Positions 9,430 to 18,957 of a stretch of 64,000 bases of DNA are shown one piece after another. Numbering within the stretch: position 1 is the stretch's first letter; the number at the start of each line of letters is the position of its first letter. Below the pieces are notes generated by a model. The model ran no database searches, was not told where the DNA came from, and was given only the letters and a program-made list of their open reading frames with translations. The position numbers and the translations under genes were made by a program. Source of the stretch: Anaerobacillus alkalidiazotrophicus (GTDB lineage Bacteria; Bacillota; Bacilli; Bacillales_H; Anaerobacillaceae); the NCBI RefSeq assembly GCF_001866055.1, contig NZ_MLQS01000030.1, positions 187,500-251,499 on the forward strand, given 5' to 3'.

Positions 9430-11915
9430 TGAGTATTAATAATAGCGTGAACCGTAGAGGTGTAAGTTTGGAGAGATCTAATATGTTTAGTGACAAAGAA
9501 GTCTTTAAAAAAGAGTTTATCGAAACACTAGAATATACAAGTAGCAAAACTCTTGATGAGGCCTCACCGATAAATTTATACAATACACTAGGAACTATGA
9601 TCCGAAGTTACGTAAGTAAAAATTGGATTAATACAATAAAAACTTATCAGCAATCTGGGGAAAAACAAGTTTATTATTTTTCAATGGAGTTTTTACTTGG
9701 AAGACTACTACAATCTAATATGCTTAACTTAAACATATTAAATATTGTAAAAGAAGGTCTTGATGATCTTGGAGTTAATATTGATGCTATCGTTGAACAA
9801 GAACATGATGCGGGACTTGGAAACGGTGGTCTTGGACGTTTGGCAGCGTGTTTCTTAGATTCAATTGCATCTCTACAATTACCAGGTCATGGTTGTGGAA
9901 TCCGGTATAAATACGGACTCTTTGAACAAAAGCTGGTTGACGGTTATCAATTGGAGTTACCGGACTACTGGTTAAAAGAAGATTATGTCTGGGAAGTACG
10001 TCGTACTGACCGTTCTGTTCATGTTCGTTTTGGTGGTCATGTAGAAATGAACCAAGATAATGGTGAACTAACATTTGAACATAAGAACTATGAAACTGTT
10101 TTAGCGGTACCGTACGATGTCCCTATTGTAGGTTTTGATAATAATACGGTCAATACGTTACGTTTGTGGAGTGCCGAACCAGTCATTACTGGATACGATA
10201 TGTATACATCTGATCGTGAAAATTATTATAAATTTCTAAATTATAAACGCTCTATAGAAACTATTTCAGAATTTTTATATCCTGATGATTCTCATTTTGA
10301 AGGAAAGAAACTTCGCTTAAAGCAACAATATTTCTTAGTTTCTGCTGGCTTACAAAGTATTCTTCAATCTTATAAACGTAAAATAAAAGCTAGTTTACGA
10401 GATTTACCTGAAAAAATCGTTTTACACATTAATGATACTCATCCTGCCCTTATTGTTCCCGAACTGATGAGAATATTAATTGATGAGGAAGGCTTTAGTT
10501 GGGAAGATGCTTGGCGGATCACTACACAAACGTGTGCTTATACTAATCACACAACATTAGTCGAGGCTTTAGAAAAGTGGCCTATAAGTCTATTTAAAGA
10601 ACTACTTCCACGTATCTACATGATAGTTGAAGAGATTAATGAAAGATTTTGTCGTGATCTTTGGCTCAAATATCCAGGTGAATATAATAGAATCTCAGAA
10701 CTGGCAATTATTGCGGATGAACAAGTCAGAATGGCCCATTTAGCGATCGTTGGTTCATTTAGCGTAAATGGAGTAGCAAAGCTACACACAGACATATTAA
10801 AAGAACGAGAGATGAATAATTTTTATCAAGTATATCCTGAGAAATTTAATAATAAAACGAATGGAATTACTCATCGTCGTTGGTTAATGAGCGCTAACCC
10901 GAAGCTTGCAAGTCATATTACAGACGCAATTGGAACACGGTGGATTAAGCAACCAAGGGATTTAATTGGATTGTTAAAATATGCCAATGATTCCAGTTTT
11001 CAAGAAAAGGTATCGCAAGTTAAACTTGATAATAAAATTGCTCTAGCAAAATATATAAAAGCTCAGACTGGCATAGTGGTGGACGAGCATTCCATTTTCG
11101 ACGTTCAGGTAAAAAGACTTCATGCATATAAACGGCAGTTGCTTAATGTATTTCATATTATGGAGCTTTATAATTTATTAAGGGAAAATCCCAACTTAGA
11201 CATAGTTCCGAGAACATTTATTTTTGGGGCTAAAGCAGCACCAAGTTATTTCTTTGCAAAAGAAATTATTAAGCTTATAAATACTGTTGCTAATGTTGTG
11301 AATAACGATCCACATATTCAAGGCAAACTTAAGGTAGTATTTCTTGAAAATTATGGTGTTTCAATTGCGGAGAAAATTATTCCAGCAGCAGATGTAAGTG
11401 AGCAAATTTCCACAGCCAGTAAAGAAGCATCAGGTACAGGTAATATGAAATTCATGATGAATGGAGCATTAACGATAGGAACCCTTGACGGTGCTAACGT
11501 AGAAATATGTGATATGGTAGGAAGAGACAATATCTTTATTTTTGGGTTAACATCTGAAGAAGTATTAAATTATTATAGTCATGGTGGTTATGTAGCAAGG
11601 TCGATTTATAATAATGATCCAAGAGTACGTACAGTCCTTGACCAACTAATGGATGGATTTTGTGGGAATGATAAAGTTGAGTTTAAAGATATTTATTACC
11701 ACATTCTATCAAACAATGACGAATATTTCGTACTGAAAGACTTTGATAATTATGTAGAAACTCATCAGAAGGTCGATCTAACTTACCGAGATCAAAAGGA
11801 TTGGGTAAAAAAATCAATTGTTAATATTGCCCATTCCGGAAAGTTTTCAAGTGACCGGACAATAGGAGAATATGCTACAGACATTTGGGGAATTAGACCT
11901 GTTATAATAAAATAA
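9429..11915 (+). CDS. glgP: Glycogen phosphorylase
   Basis: GlgP releases glucose-1-phosphate from the non-reducing ends of glycogen. This GT35 enzyme shows GLGNGGLGRLAACFLDS in the N-terminal half and the PLP site EASGTGNMKFMMNGALTIGT, with the Schiff-base Lys at about residue 674. I place the start at 9429 because AGGAG at 9417-9421 is well spaced; it gives 828 residues. A second start at 9483, behind GGAGAG, would give 810, closer to B. subtilis. It is the last gene of the operon. Confidence 0.96.
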   Translation: MSINNSVNRRGVSLERSNMFSDKEVFKKEFIETLEYTSSKTLDEASPINLYNTLGTMIRSYVSKNWINTIKTYQQSGEKQVYYFSMEFLLGRLLQSNMLNLNILNIVKEGLDDLGVNIDAIVEQEHDAGLGNGGLGRLAACFLDSIASLQLPGHGCGIRYKYGLFEQKLVDGYQLELPDYWLKEDYVWEVRRTDRSVHVRFGGHVEMNQDNGELTFEHKNYETVLAVPYDVPIVGFDNNTVNTLRLWSAEPVITGYDMYTSDRENYYKFLNYKRSIETISEFLYPDDSHFEGKKLRLKQQYFLVSAGLQSILQSYKRKIKASLRDLPEKIVLHINDTHPALIVPELMRILIDEEGFSWEDAWRITTQTCAYTNHTTLVEALEKWPISLFKELLPRIYMIVEEINERFCRDLWLKYPGEYNRISELAIIADEQVRMAHLAIVGSFSVNGVAKLHTDILKEREMNNFYQVYPEKFNNKTNGITHRRWLMSANPKLASHITDAIGTRWIKQPRDLIGLLKYANDSSFQEKVSQVKLDNKIALAKYIKAQTGIVVDEHSIFDVQVKRLHAYKRQLLNVFHIMELYNLLRENPNLDIVPRTFIFGAKAAPSYFFAKEIIKLINTVANVVNNDPHIQGKLKVVFLENYGVSIAEKIIPAADVSEQISTASKEASGTGNMKFMMNGALTIGTLDGANVEICDMVGRDNIFIFGLTSEEVLNYYSHGGYVARSIYNNDPRVRTVLDQLMDGFCGNDKVEFKDIYYHILSNNDEYFVLKDFDNYVETHQKVDLTYRDQKDWVKKSIVNIAHSGKFSSDRTIGEYATDIWGIRPVIIK

Positions 11916-11963
11916 GAATAAAAATAGCTTAGGGTTTATATTCCCTAGGCTATTTTTATTCTT
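11914..11963 (+). terminator. Terminator of the glg operon
   Basis: A 21-base arm AAGAATAAAAATAGCTTAGGG (with one added base: 11914-11934) pairs with 11943-11963, which ends TTTTTATTCTT. The hairpin begins within the glgP stop codon and is followed by few further genes in either direction for 300 bases. Confidence 0.85.
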
Positions 11964-12270
11964 AAAATCGTCATTTCTTTTACTATATCTTCACTTAGTT
12001 TTCTCTTTCGTTTATGTTATTTTTTAGTTAGTATAATATTTATAAATAGGTTTTAAACCTATTTTAGGAGGGTACTATCCCTACCTAAAAACATAAGAGA
12101 AGCAAAAAAACGTAGATAAGTAGAAATAACACTCGTTAAACTACCAGCTTATTGAATTGTTTCACCAAAAAAGAATTCAACGTACGTTTATTAAGCGGAT
12201 TCTAATTTAAACTAAATAAATAATTTCATTGTTTTAATTGCGAAATAAATTTAAAGGGGGAAGGGAATAG
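11964..12270 (+). promoter_or_regulatory. Leader of ytpAB with a near-perfect palindrome
   Basis: This 307-base gap holds no gene. TATAAT occurs at 12032-12037 with no good -35 box. Just downstream, AAATAGGTTT and AAACCTATTT form a 10-1-10 palindrome at 12044-12064, at a place where a repressor would block transcription. Its function is unknown. Confidence 0.45.
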
Positions 12271-13044
12271 ATGTGGGAGTGGGAGGCAAAAGAAGCAAAG
12301 GGAGTATTTGTTATTGTCCATGGCGCTAATGAATATCATGTACGCTATAAATGGTTAATTGAAAAGCTGAATAATAGTGGATTTCACGTAGTTATGGGGG
12401 ATTTACCAGGACACGGAGTAAATCCCATAAGTCAAGGCCATATACATTCATTTTCTGAGTATATTGATACCGTTGAAAAATGGTATGAACGTGCTGTGCA
12501 ATTTCATCTACCCATTTTCATACTTGGCCATAGTATGGGAGGGTTAGTGCTAATACAAACGATGATAAAAAAGAAATTTAATGTTTGTGCGGTTATTTTA
12601 TCCTCACCATGCTTAGGTCTGACTAATCCACCTTCAAGACTAAAACATTGTAGTGCTTATCTCATACATAAAATTTACCCGAAATTTCGACTTCCAACAA
12701 ATTTAGCAGAAGGTACTCGGTGTAAAGAAATGATACAACGAGATGATAATGATCCTCATCTTGTTAAAAAGGTATCTGTTCGTTGGTATTTCGAATTAAC
12801 AAATGCAATGGAAAGTAGTCTTCATGAAGTTAGTAATTTTCCTAATGTCCCCGTACTTGTCTTACAAGGTGGTAATGATTTGATCGTAGATAAAAGCGTG
12901 GTAATTCAGTGGTTCAATCAACTAAAAAATACAGAAAAATATTATAAAGAATGGCCAGGACTTTACCACGAAGTGTTTAATGAACCAGAAAAGGAAAAAG
13001 TGTTTCGTGTAACAAAGACATTTACCGAGATGCATTTAAAATAA
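12271..13044 (+). CDS. ytpA: Alpha/beta hydrolase, lysophospholipase-like YtpA
   Basis: The 257-residue protein is a serine alpha/beta hydrolase of the monoglyceride lipase/lysophospholipase type. GHSMGG holds the nucleophile Ser at residue 88, GDLPGHG lies near residue 47, LVLQGGNDLIVD carries the acid region and LYHEVFNE the catalytic His. B. subtilis YtpA hydrolyses phospholipid and is linked to the antibiotic bacilysocin. The ATG at 12271 follows AAAGGGGGAAG. It precedes ytpB by 35 bases, as in B. subtilis; substrate specificity here is not shown by the sequence. Confidence 0.87.
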   Translation: MWEWEAKEAKGVFVIVHGANEYHVRYKWLIEKLNNSGFHVVMGDLPGHGVNPISQGHIHSFSEYIDTVEKWYERAVQFHLPIFILGHSMGGLVLIQTMIKKKFNVCAVILSSPCLGLTNPPSRLKHCSAYLIHKIYPKFRLPTNLAEGTRCKEMIQRDDNDPHLVKKVSVRWYFELTNAMESSLHEVSNFPNVPVLVLQGGNDLIVDKSVVIQWFNQLKNTEKYYKEWPGLYHEVFNEPEKEKVFRVTKTFTEMHLK

Positions 13045-13079
13045 ATTCGGTAGCTTTTTAAGGAGGAAATCAAAGTAAA

Positions 13080-14138
13080 ATGAGTATCCCGAAAAAACCA
13101 TTATCAATGATGATAAAAATTTATAAAGAAGTCTTGCCAAGAGTTCATTATTATTTAAATGAGTGGAAAGAAAAAGCAAACAATATTCCAAATCCTGAAC
13201 TTCGCAAACAAGCATTAGCAAGTATTGAGACTAAGACATTTCATTGTGAGGGGGGAAGCATTTACGGTCTTTTAGCAGAGGAAGAAATAGATAAAGTCAT
13301 TCGTTTTATCGTAGCCTATCAAACTATAAGTGATTATTTAGATAATCTATGTGATCGTAGTACCTCATTAGATCCAAATGATTTTGAAGCATTGCATAAT
13401 TCAATGCTCCATGCATTAACGCCAGGAGCTGTTTTAGAAGATTATTATCGGCACCGAGAAGAAAAAGATGATGGTGGCTATTTACATGAATTAGTTATGG
13501 CCTGTCAAGATGTTATTTCTACGTTACCGGCTTATGAGAATATTTATCCATGTAATATAGAACTCGCTAAATATTATTGTGATTTACAAATCCATAAGCA
13601 TGTGAAAAAAGAAGATAGAGTTCCACGGTTAGAAAAATGGTTTAATAGTCATAAAGATAAATTACCCGCTATGGCTTGGTATGAATTTTCCGCTTGTGCA
13701 GGTTCGACGTTAGGAATTTTTTGTCTAACTTCTTATGCAACAAAACCTAATTTCTCAAAAAAAGATGCAATTTCTGTTAAAGAAAGTTATTTTCCTTGGG
13801 TGCAAGGATTGCATATTATGTTAGATTATTTTATCGACCAGGAAGAAGATCGGATAGGTGGCGATTTAAACTTTTGTTTTTACTATGAGGATGAGAAAGA
13901 ATTACTTAATCGTCTTGAACATTTTGCAGTTGAGGCAGACAAAAGTATTAATAATTTACCACATCAACAATTTCATTACTTCATCAATAAAGGTTTGATG
14001 GCTATATATTTAGCAGATGAAAAGGTAAGAAGTCAAAAGCAGGTGAAGGAAATATCGAAGCGATTAATTCGTGTAGGTGGTAGCTCTACATTGTTCTTCT
14101 TTATTAATGGATGGATTTATCGAAGATTAAAAAAATAG
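13080..14138 (+). CDS. ytpB: Tetraprenyl-beta-curcumene synthase (DUF2600)
   Basis: YtpB of B. subtilis cyclises long prenyl diphosphates to tetraprenyl-beta-curcumene, a precursor of C35 terpenes of spores and membranes. This 352-residue homologue has the Asp-rich SDYLDNLCDRS segment near residue 83 and a second acidic stretch DYFIDQEEDRIGGDLNFC near residue 250, both expected for metal-diphosphate binding. It lies right after ytpA. AGGAGG at 13061 is 13 bases from the ATG, a little far. Confidence 0.88.
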   Translation: MSIPKKPLSMMIKIYKEVLPRVHYYLNEWKEKANNIPNPELRKQALASIETKTFHCEGGSIYGLLAEEEIDKVIRFIVAYQTISDYLDNLCDRSTSLDPNDFEALHNSMLHALTPGAVLEDYYRHREEKDDGGYLHELVMACQDVISTLPAYENIYPCNIELAKYYCDLQIHKHVKKEDRVPRLEKWFNSHKDKLPAMAWYEFSACAGSTLGIFCLTSYATKPNFSKKDAISVKESYFPWVQGLHIMLDYFIDQEEDRIGGDLNFCFYYEDEKELLNRLEHFAVEADKSINNLPHQQFHYFINKGLMAIYLADEKVRSQKQVKEISKRLIRVGGSSTLFFFINGWIYRRLKK

Positions 14139-14297
14139 TAAATTATCCCTCTTCAGTTAGGAAATGAAGATATTCTATGTTCATTATGAATTGACCCGTT
14201 TTTTATTTAAAAGAATGGGTAAGATAATAAAAAAGATGACATGATTCTTAGCTGGGGATTTGAGAATATCAATATTACTGATAAGGGGAAATTTACT

Positions 14298-15104
14298 GTG
14301 AAACTTACTCCAGAACAGCGAATAACTTTACACGGATTTAATAATTTAACAAAGTCTCTAAGTTTTAATATGTATGACATTTGTTTTACAAAGACAAAGG
14401 AAGAGCGGGAAGCTTATATCGCGTACATAGATGAACAATATAGTGCTGATAGCTTAACTAAAACTCTTAGTCATGTTTCAGAAATCATTGGCGCCCATGT
14501 ATTAAATATTGCGAAACAAGACTACGTTCCTCAAGGGGCTAGTGTTACAATGCTTGTGTCTGAGGGGCCTGTTGTAGAAGTGCCTACGGAATCCTATGAA
14601 GAATCGCCAGGACCTTTACCTACTGCCGTTACGATGCAGTTAGATAAAAGTCATATCACTGTTCATACATATCCTGAATATCATCCAAGTGAAGGAATAA
14701 GTACATTTAGAGCAGATATTGATGTTGCTACATGTGGAGAAATCTCTCCGTTAAAAGCTTTAAATTATTTAATTCATTCTTTTGAAACGGATGTTATGAC
14801 AATGGATTACCGCGTTCGTGGATTTACAAGAGATATTAGTGGTCAGAAATTGTTTATTGATCATGAGATTAATTCAATCCAAAATTACATACCAGATGAA
14901 ATTAAAAAGCTATATGATATGATCGATGTTAACGTTTATCCAGAAAATATTTTCCATACGAAGTGTAAGTTGAAAAAATTTGACTTAAATAATTATTTAT
15001 TCGGGTATAAAAAAGAGAAACTAGAGCCAAAAGAAGTAAGGGAAATTGAAGAACGACTGAAAGCTGAAATGGATGAAATATTTTATGGGAAGAATATGGT
15101 TTAA
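14298..15104 (+). CDS. speD: S-adenosylmethionine decarboxylase, E. coli-type (class 1A)
   Basis: SpeD decarboxylates S-adenosylmethionine to give the aminopropyl donor for spermidine. The sequence closely follows E. coli Spe[30 protein letters not shown] segment, [25 protein letters not shown] and [20 protein letters not shown]. Self-cleavage before the Ser of LDKSH (residue 118) would make the pyruvoyl group. I start at GTG 14298 behind AAGGGG with nine bases spacing; an ATG at 14241 lacks a ribosome site. B. subtilis has instead a short class 1B SpeD, so transfer is possible. No speE is adjacent. Confidence 0.93.
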   Translation: MKLTPEQRITLHGFNNLTKSLSFNMYDICFTKTKEEREAYIAYIDEQYSADSLTKTLSHVSEIIGAHVLNIAKQDYVPQGASVTMLVSEGPVVEVPTESYEESPGPLPTAVTMQLDKSHITVHTYPEYHPSEGISTFRADIDVATCGEISPLKALNYLIHSFETDVMTMDYRVRGFTRDISGQKLFIDHEINSIQNYIPDEIKKLYDMIDVNVYPENIFHTKCKLKKFDLNNYLFGYKKEKLEPKEVREIEERLKAEMDEIFYGKNMV

Positions 15105-15128
15105 ACACAGATAAATAAGGGTACGGAA

Positions 15129-15156
15129 AAAAGAGCGTCCACTTGGACGCTCTTTT
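15129..15156. terminator. Bidirectional terminator between speD and ytqB
   Basis: AAAAGAGCGTCC (15129-15140) and GGACGCTCTTTT (15145-15156) form a 12-bp perfect stem with a four-base loop. A-runs and T-runs on the two sides allow it to serve both convergent genes. Confidence 0.92.
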
Positions 15157-15181
15157 CATTCGATATGGTAATGAGCTATTG

Positions 15182-15754
15182 TTATCTTTTTTCGATAGCA
15201 ATAATAAAAGGAGGATCATTTTTTTGGTTTAAAAATTGATAAGTTAACACGTGAGCTTTTGTTTGATCCATATTTGATACAAAGTGAAGGAGTTCATCCT
15301 TTTCTTTTTTCCCTTCATTGTGTCCATGGTAAACCACAAGGACAATAATCCCTTCTTTTTTTAACATAGAGAATATGTCACTGATAGCCTTTATTGTCGT
15401 TTCAGGGATTGTTACAATTTCTTTATTTCCACCAGGTAAGTAACCAAGGTTAAAAATAGCACAAGCAATTTCCCCATGATGTTTTTCGGGTATAACTGTT
15501 TTAACCATTTCATGGCCCTTCTGAAAAAGCGTTACTCCGGAAAGGCAATTATGTTCTGTTAATCGTTGTTTTGTTTTATTTATCGCAGCCTCTTGAATAT
15601 CAAATCCGTAAACATGACCTAGCTCACCAACAAGGTTTGCTAAATATAACGTGTCATGTCCATTGCCAGTAGTTCCATCGATAACAATATTCCCTTGTTG
15701 AACAGCATTGCTAATGAGTTTTCTTGCAAATGGTAGAACACCTAGAACTTTCAT
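15182..15754 (-). CDS. ytqB: tRNA (mnm5s2U34)-methyltransferase, YtqB/MnmM family
   Basis: The 190-residue class I methyltransferase shows the SAM-binding VIDGTTGNGHDTLYLANLVG near residue 23 and the acidic loop VYGFDIQ. YtqB of B. subtilis has been identified as MnmM, which methylates nm5s2U to mnm5s2U at the tRNA wobble position. The gene follows ytqA by six bases on the same strand, which suggests one transcript and related roles. Confidence 0.88.
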   Translation of the reverse strand: MKVLGVLPFARKLISNAVQQGNIVIDGTTGNGHDTLYLANLVGELGHVYGFDIQEAAINKTKQRLTEHNCLSGVTLFQKGHEMVKTVIPEKHHGEIACAIFNLGYLPGGNKEIVTIPETTIKAISDIFSMLKKEGIIVLVVYHGHNEGKKEKDELLHFVSNMDQTKAHVLTYQFLNQKNDPPFIIAIEKR

Positions 15755-15760
15755 TTATTC

Positions 15761-16714
15761 TTAACCCCTTTGAAAATATTTACCTTGCCAACTATTGCGT
15801 TTTTTTAATTCGGCATCAATAGCATTGAGTACTTCCCATTTGTTTAAACTCCACATCGGACCTATCATTAAATCGCTTGGACCATCACCTGTCAACCGGT
15901 GAATGACCATTTCGGGTGGGAGTACTTCTAGCTGATCACATACAAGGTTAATGTACGTAGGTAAATCCATAAATTCAAGTAAGCCTTTTTCGTATTGCTT
16001 AACCATCGCAGTTTTTCGTAAAAGATGAAGTAGGTGAATTTTGATTCCTTGAACGTCAAGTTTTGCAACTTCTTTAGCTGTTTCCATCATCATCTCATAA
16101 TTTTCAAGAGGAAGCCCGTTAATAATATGGGAACAAATACGAATGTTGTGCTTTCTTAATTTTTCTACACCATCAACATACGTTTGATAATCATGGGCTC
16201 GGTTGATTAAGTCTGCTGTTCGTTGGTGAACGGTTTGTAAACCTAACTCTACCCATAAGTATGTTCGTTTATTTAACTCTCCCAAATATTCAACAACATC
16301 GTCTGGAAGGCAATCGGGTCTTGTAGCGATTGAAAGACCTACAACATCATCTTGTTGTAAAATGACTTCATACATTTCTCTTAGTTCTTCCACTGGAGCA
16401 TAAGTGTTCGTATAAGCTTGAAAGTACCCAAGGTATTTACCAGTTGGCCATTTTTTATGCATTTTTTCTTTAATTGTATTGAATTGTGTAACGAGATCAT
16501 CTTTTCGGTCACCAGCAAAATCTCCGGAGCCTCGCTCACTACAAAATGTACAACCACCACTAGCGACACGTCCGTCACGGTTAGGGCAATCAAATCCTGC
16601 ATCTAACGGTATTTTAAATATTTTTTCGCCAAATTGTTGGCGAAGATGGAAGTTCCATGAATGGTAGCGTTTGTCTCCAAACATAATAGGCACTTGTTGA
16701 TCGATAGATTTCAT
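15761..16714 (-). CDS. ytqA: Radical SAM protein YtqA (TIGR01212 family)
   Basis: The 317-residue protein has the radical-SAM cluster motif as Cys43, Cys55 and Cys58 (FDCPNRDGRVASGGCTFCS), the spacing typical of the YtqA/YhcC family. YHSWNFHLRQQFG at the N-terminus and GLQTVHQRT in the middle are also family segments. In B. subtilis ytqA sits beside ytqB, and I recall recent work connecting it to wobble-uridine side-chain formation; here that role is inferred. It is the first gene of the ytqA-ytqB pair. Confidence 0.9.
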   Translation of the reverse strand: MKSIDQQVPIMFGDKRYHSWNFHLRQQFGEKIFKIPLDAGFDCPNRDGRVASGGCTFCSERGSGDFAGDRKDDLVTQFNTIKEKMHKKWPTGKYLGYFQAYTNTYAPVEELREMYEVILQQDDVVGLSIATRPDCLPDDVVEYLGELNKRTYLWVELGLQTVHQRTADLINRAHDYQTYVDGVEKLRKHNIRICSHIINGLPLENYEMMMETAKEVAKLDVQGIKIHLLHLLRKTAMVKQYEKGLLEFMDLPTYINLVCDQLEVLPPEMVIHRLTGDGPSDLMIGPMWSLNKWEVLNAIDAELKKRNSWQGKYFQRG

Positions 16715-16854
16715 AGTTGTTCCTTTCTTTCGTTAAAATAGATAGTGAATTTTATAACTACTAAAACCATATTTGTTACGACTGTTCAACGTAACTAGAT
16801 ATAGTGTCTTAGTAGCGAGAATAATAAATTTAAGTTGTGATAGAAATCTCTATA

Positions 16855-17225
16855 TTATTTTAAATTCAAAACTTTATTTACCGTTTCTTTAATATTTTCT
16901 TTACTTACATCATAATGAGTTGTAAATCGAATGGTTTTTGGTCCAAAAGGTACTGCAAGAATCCCTACTTGTTTTAGTGCTTCAATAAATTTGTCTGATC
17001 GCTTTCCTGTTTTTGTAATATCAATTAAGACAATATTTGTTTCAACCTTATTAATGACAGAAATAAAAGGGTGTTTGTCCAAACCGTCTGCAAGTATTTT
17101 AGCATTCTCATGGTCAATTGCCAAACGATCAACCATTTTTGTTAGTGCTACAAATCCAGCTGCACCTAGAATACCAACTTGTCTTAACCCGCCCCCTAAA
17201 CGCTTTCTCCACTTTTTAGCTTTAT
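16855..17225 (-). pseudogene. ltaE: Low-specificity L-threonine aldolase, C-terminal relic
   Basis: The minus strand reads KAKKWRKRLGGGLRQVGILG-AAGFVALTKMVDRLAIDHENA and ends TIRFTTHYDVSKENIKETVNKVLNLK. This is the last third of a PLP-dependent threonine aldolase. Similarity stops at about 17225, so roughly 220 N-terminal residues with the PLP lysine are missing and no start or ribosome site replaces them. A 93-residue frame from an internal ATG at 17136 is therefore a remnant. The 5' part was presumably deleted between ytqA and the MFS gene. Confidence 0.85.
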
Positions 17226-17452
17226 TATACTAGAATTATAGTTTTAGGATTGAGGAGAAAACAGAAGATGCCCATTAAAATATAACTCAAAAGGAGCAAA
17301 AATTAAGTTTATCGAAAGGAAATTTCGAAAATTAAGATTGGTTTTGGACAGATAAAATATATGAAGTTTTCCTGAAAATATCGTTGCCAAATATAATAAA
17401 ATGACATACAATTCCTTTAGAGAATCGAAATAAGAGAGAGGTAGAGATAAGT

Positions 17453-18655
17453 ATGCCAAAGGCGTTATGGTTACTAATTATCGGAATGGTAATAAATGTA
17501 ACTGGCGCTTCTTTTTTATGGCCACTAAATACGATTTATATTCATCAAGAATTAGGTAAGTCGCTCAGTATTGCAGGATTAGTCTTAATGGCTAATGCAG
17601 GAGCAGGTGTTATCGGTAATTTAATTGGTGGAAGATTGTTCGATCGAATAGGTGGCTATAAAACCATTTTATTTGGAATTTCCATTACAGTGGTTAGCGC
17701 ATTTACATTGGTATTTTTTCATAGTTGGAGTTATTATGTTGTTTTATTAATTGGCTTAGGTTTAGGTTCAGGGATTACATACCCATCTATGTACGCAATG
17801 GCGGGTTCTGTATGGCCTGAAGGGGGGAGAAAGGCATTTAACTCACTTTATGTAGCGCAAAATGTTGGTGTAGCTACTGGTGCGGCTTTAGGTGGTTTAG
17901 TTGCATCCTTTAGATTTGATTATGTTTTTTTAGCAAACGGTATTATGTATATAATTTTCTTTTTTATTGCTTCTATTGGATTTAAGAATATGAAAGCTGA
18001 TGTAAGTTCGAGAGGACAAACGAGTATATTAGATCAAAGAATGATAGTTGAGAATAAAGCTAAATTTAAGGCTTTATTAATTCTTTGTGTTGGGTTTATT
18101 ATTTGTTGGATTGCTTATGTACAGTGGGCCTCAACGATATCTGTTCATACACAAGCGCTAGGTATTAGTATTGAACAATATAGTTTAATTTGGACTGTTA
18201 ACGGAGCTTTAATCGTGTTGGGACAACCTGTTATTAGTACTTTGATTAAAAGATGGTTCCATACTTTAAAGGGACAAATTTATTTTGGTTTAGCTGTATT
18301 TATGCTTTCATTTTTTGTATTGGCACAGGCGGAAGTTTTTATCATATTTGTTGTAGCAATGGTTATTTTAACGATAGGAGAAATGTTTGTTTGGCCAGCT
18401 GTACCTACGATCGCTCATCAACTAGCACCTAAAGGGAAAGAAGGTTTTTATCAAGGCGTCGTAAATAGTATTGGTACTGGTGGTAGAATGATTGGACCAT
18501 TTTTGGGTGGGGTAATTGCAGATCTATTTGGGATGCAAGTGTTATTATACAGCTTAATGCTCCTTTTTTCTGTTGGATTTATAAGCACATATTTGTATGA
18601 TCGCCAACTTAAACCAACTGTTGAGCAGGAGGTTATGATTGCACACAAATCATAG
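17453..18655 (+). CDS. yttB: MFS transporter (YttB-like)
   Basis: The 400-residue hydrophobic protein has about 12 membrane segments. It carries the MFS motif between segments 2 and 3 as NLIGGRLFDRIGGYKTILFG and a second relic in the C-terminal half (FLGGVIADLFGM). In B. subtilis an MFS gene, yttB, lies in the same neighbourhood, so I use that name tentatively. Substrate is unknown; proton-driven drug or metabolite efflux is the family norm. GAGAGAGGT precedes the ATG. Confidence 0.8.
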   Translation: MPKALWLLIIGMVINVTGASFLWPLNTIYIHQELGKSLSIAGLVLMANAGAGVIGNLIGGRLFDRIGGYKTILFGISITVVSAFTLVFFHSWSYYVVLLIGLGLGSGITYPSMYAMAGSVWPEGGRKAFNSLYVAQNVGVATGAALGGLVASFRFDYVFLANGIMYIIFFFIASIGFKNMKADVSSRGQTSILDQRMIVENKAKFKALLILCVGFIICWIAYVQWASTISVHTQALGISIEQYSLIWTVNGALIVLGQPVISTLIKRWFHTLKGQIYFGLAVFMLSFFVLAQAEVFIIFVVAMVILTIGEMFVWPAVPTIAHQLAPKGKEGFYQGVVNSIGTGGRMIGPFLGGVIADLFGMQVLLYSLMLLFSVGFISTYLYDRQLKPTVEQEVMIAHKS

Positions 18656-18741
18656 GGACCGTGCTGAAACAAGTGGATTCCAGAGAATGTAAGTAAGATC
18701 GTACACAACTGAAGAGAAACGTCCAAAAAACGTAGCGGATC

Positions 18742-18807
18742 GATCAGAAATTAAGTGTAATGGCGCACAACCGAGTGCAATGATCAAAAATTTAGTGTGC
18801 GGCACAC
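18742..18807 (+). repeat. Short degenerate direct repeat upstream of the leuS leader
   Basis: GATCAGAAATTAAGTGT at 18742 and GATCAAAAATTTAGTGT at 18782 are near copies 40 bases apart, each followed by a GCGCACA or GCGGCACA block. The second unit is shorter. The interval 18656-18886 holds no gene; the repeat gives it higher GC than its flanks. Confidence 0.55.
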
Positions 18808-18886
18808 TACCTTTAACTACTAAATGATGTAAAAACCTTTCCGTTGTATAAAGTGAAAAAAAATTGTCAACAATTTTAATATTGTA

Positions 18887-18915
18887 TTGACAACCAATCG
18901 ACAAATTAATACAAT
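18887..18915 (+). promoter_or_regulatory. Sigma-A promoter of leuS
   Basis: TTGACA at 18887-18892 and TACAAT at 18910-18915 are 17 bases apart. The -35 box is the right arm of an imperfect inverted repeat, TTGTCAA...TTGACAA, starting at 18864. Confidence 0.85.
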
Positions 18916-18957
18916 ACAAACTATGATGTTAAATTAAATAACAAACCAGTGAAATAC

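Noticed and set aside
16855..17136. A functional 93-residue gene
   Set aside because: Homology continues upstream of its ATG to 17225, showing that it is only the tail of a truncated aldolase.
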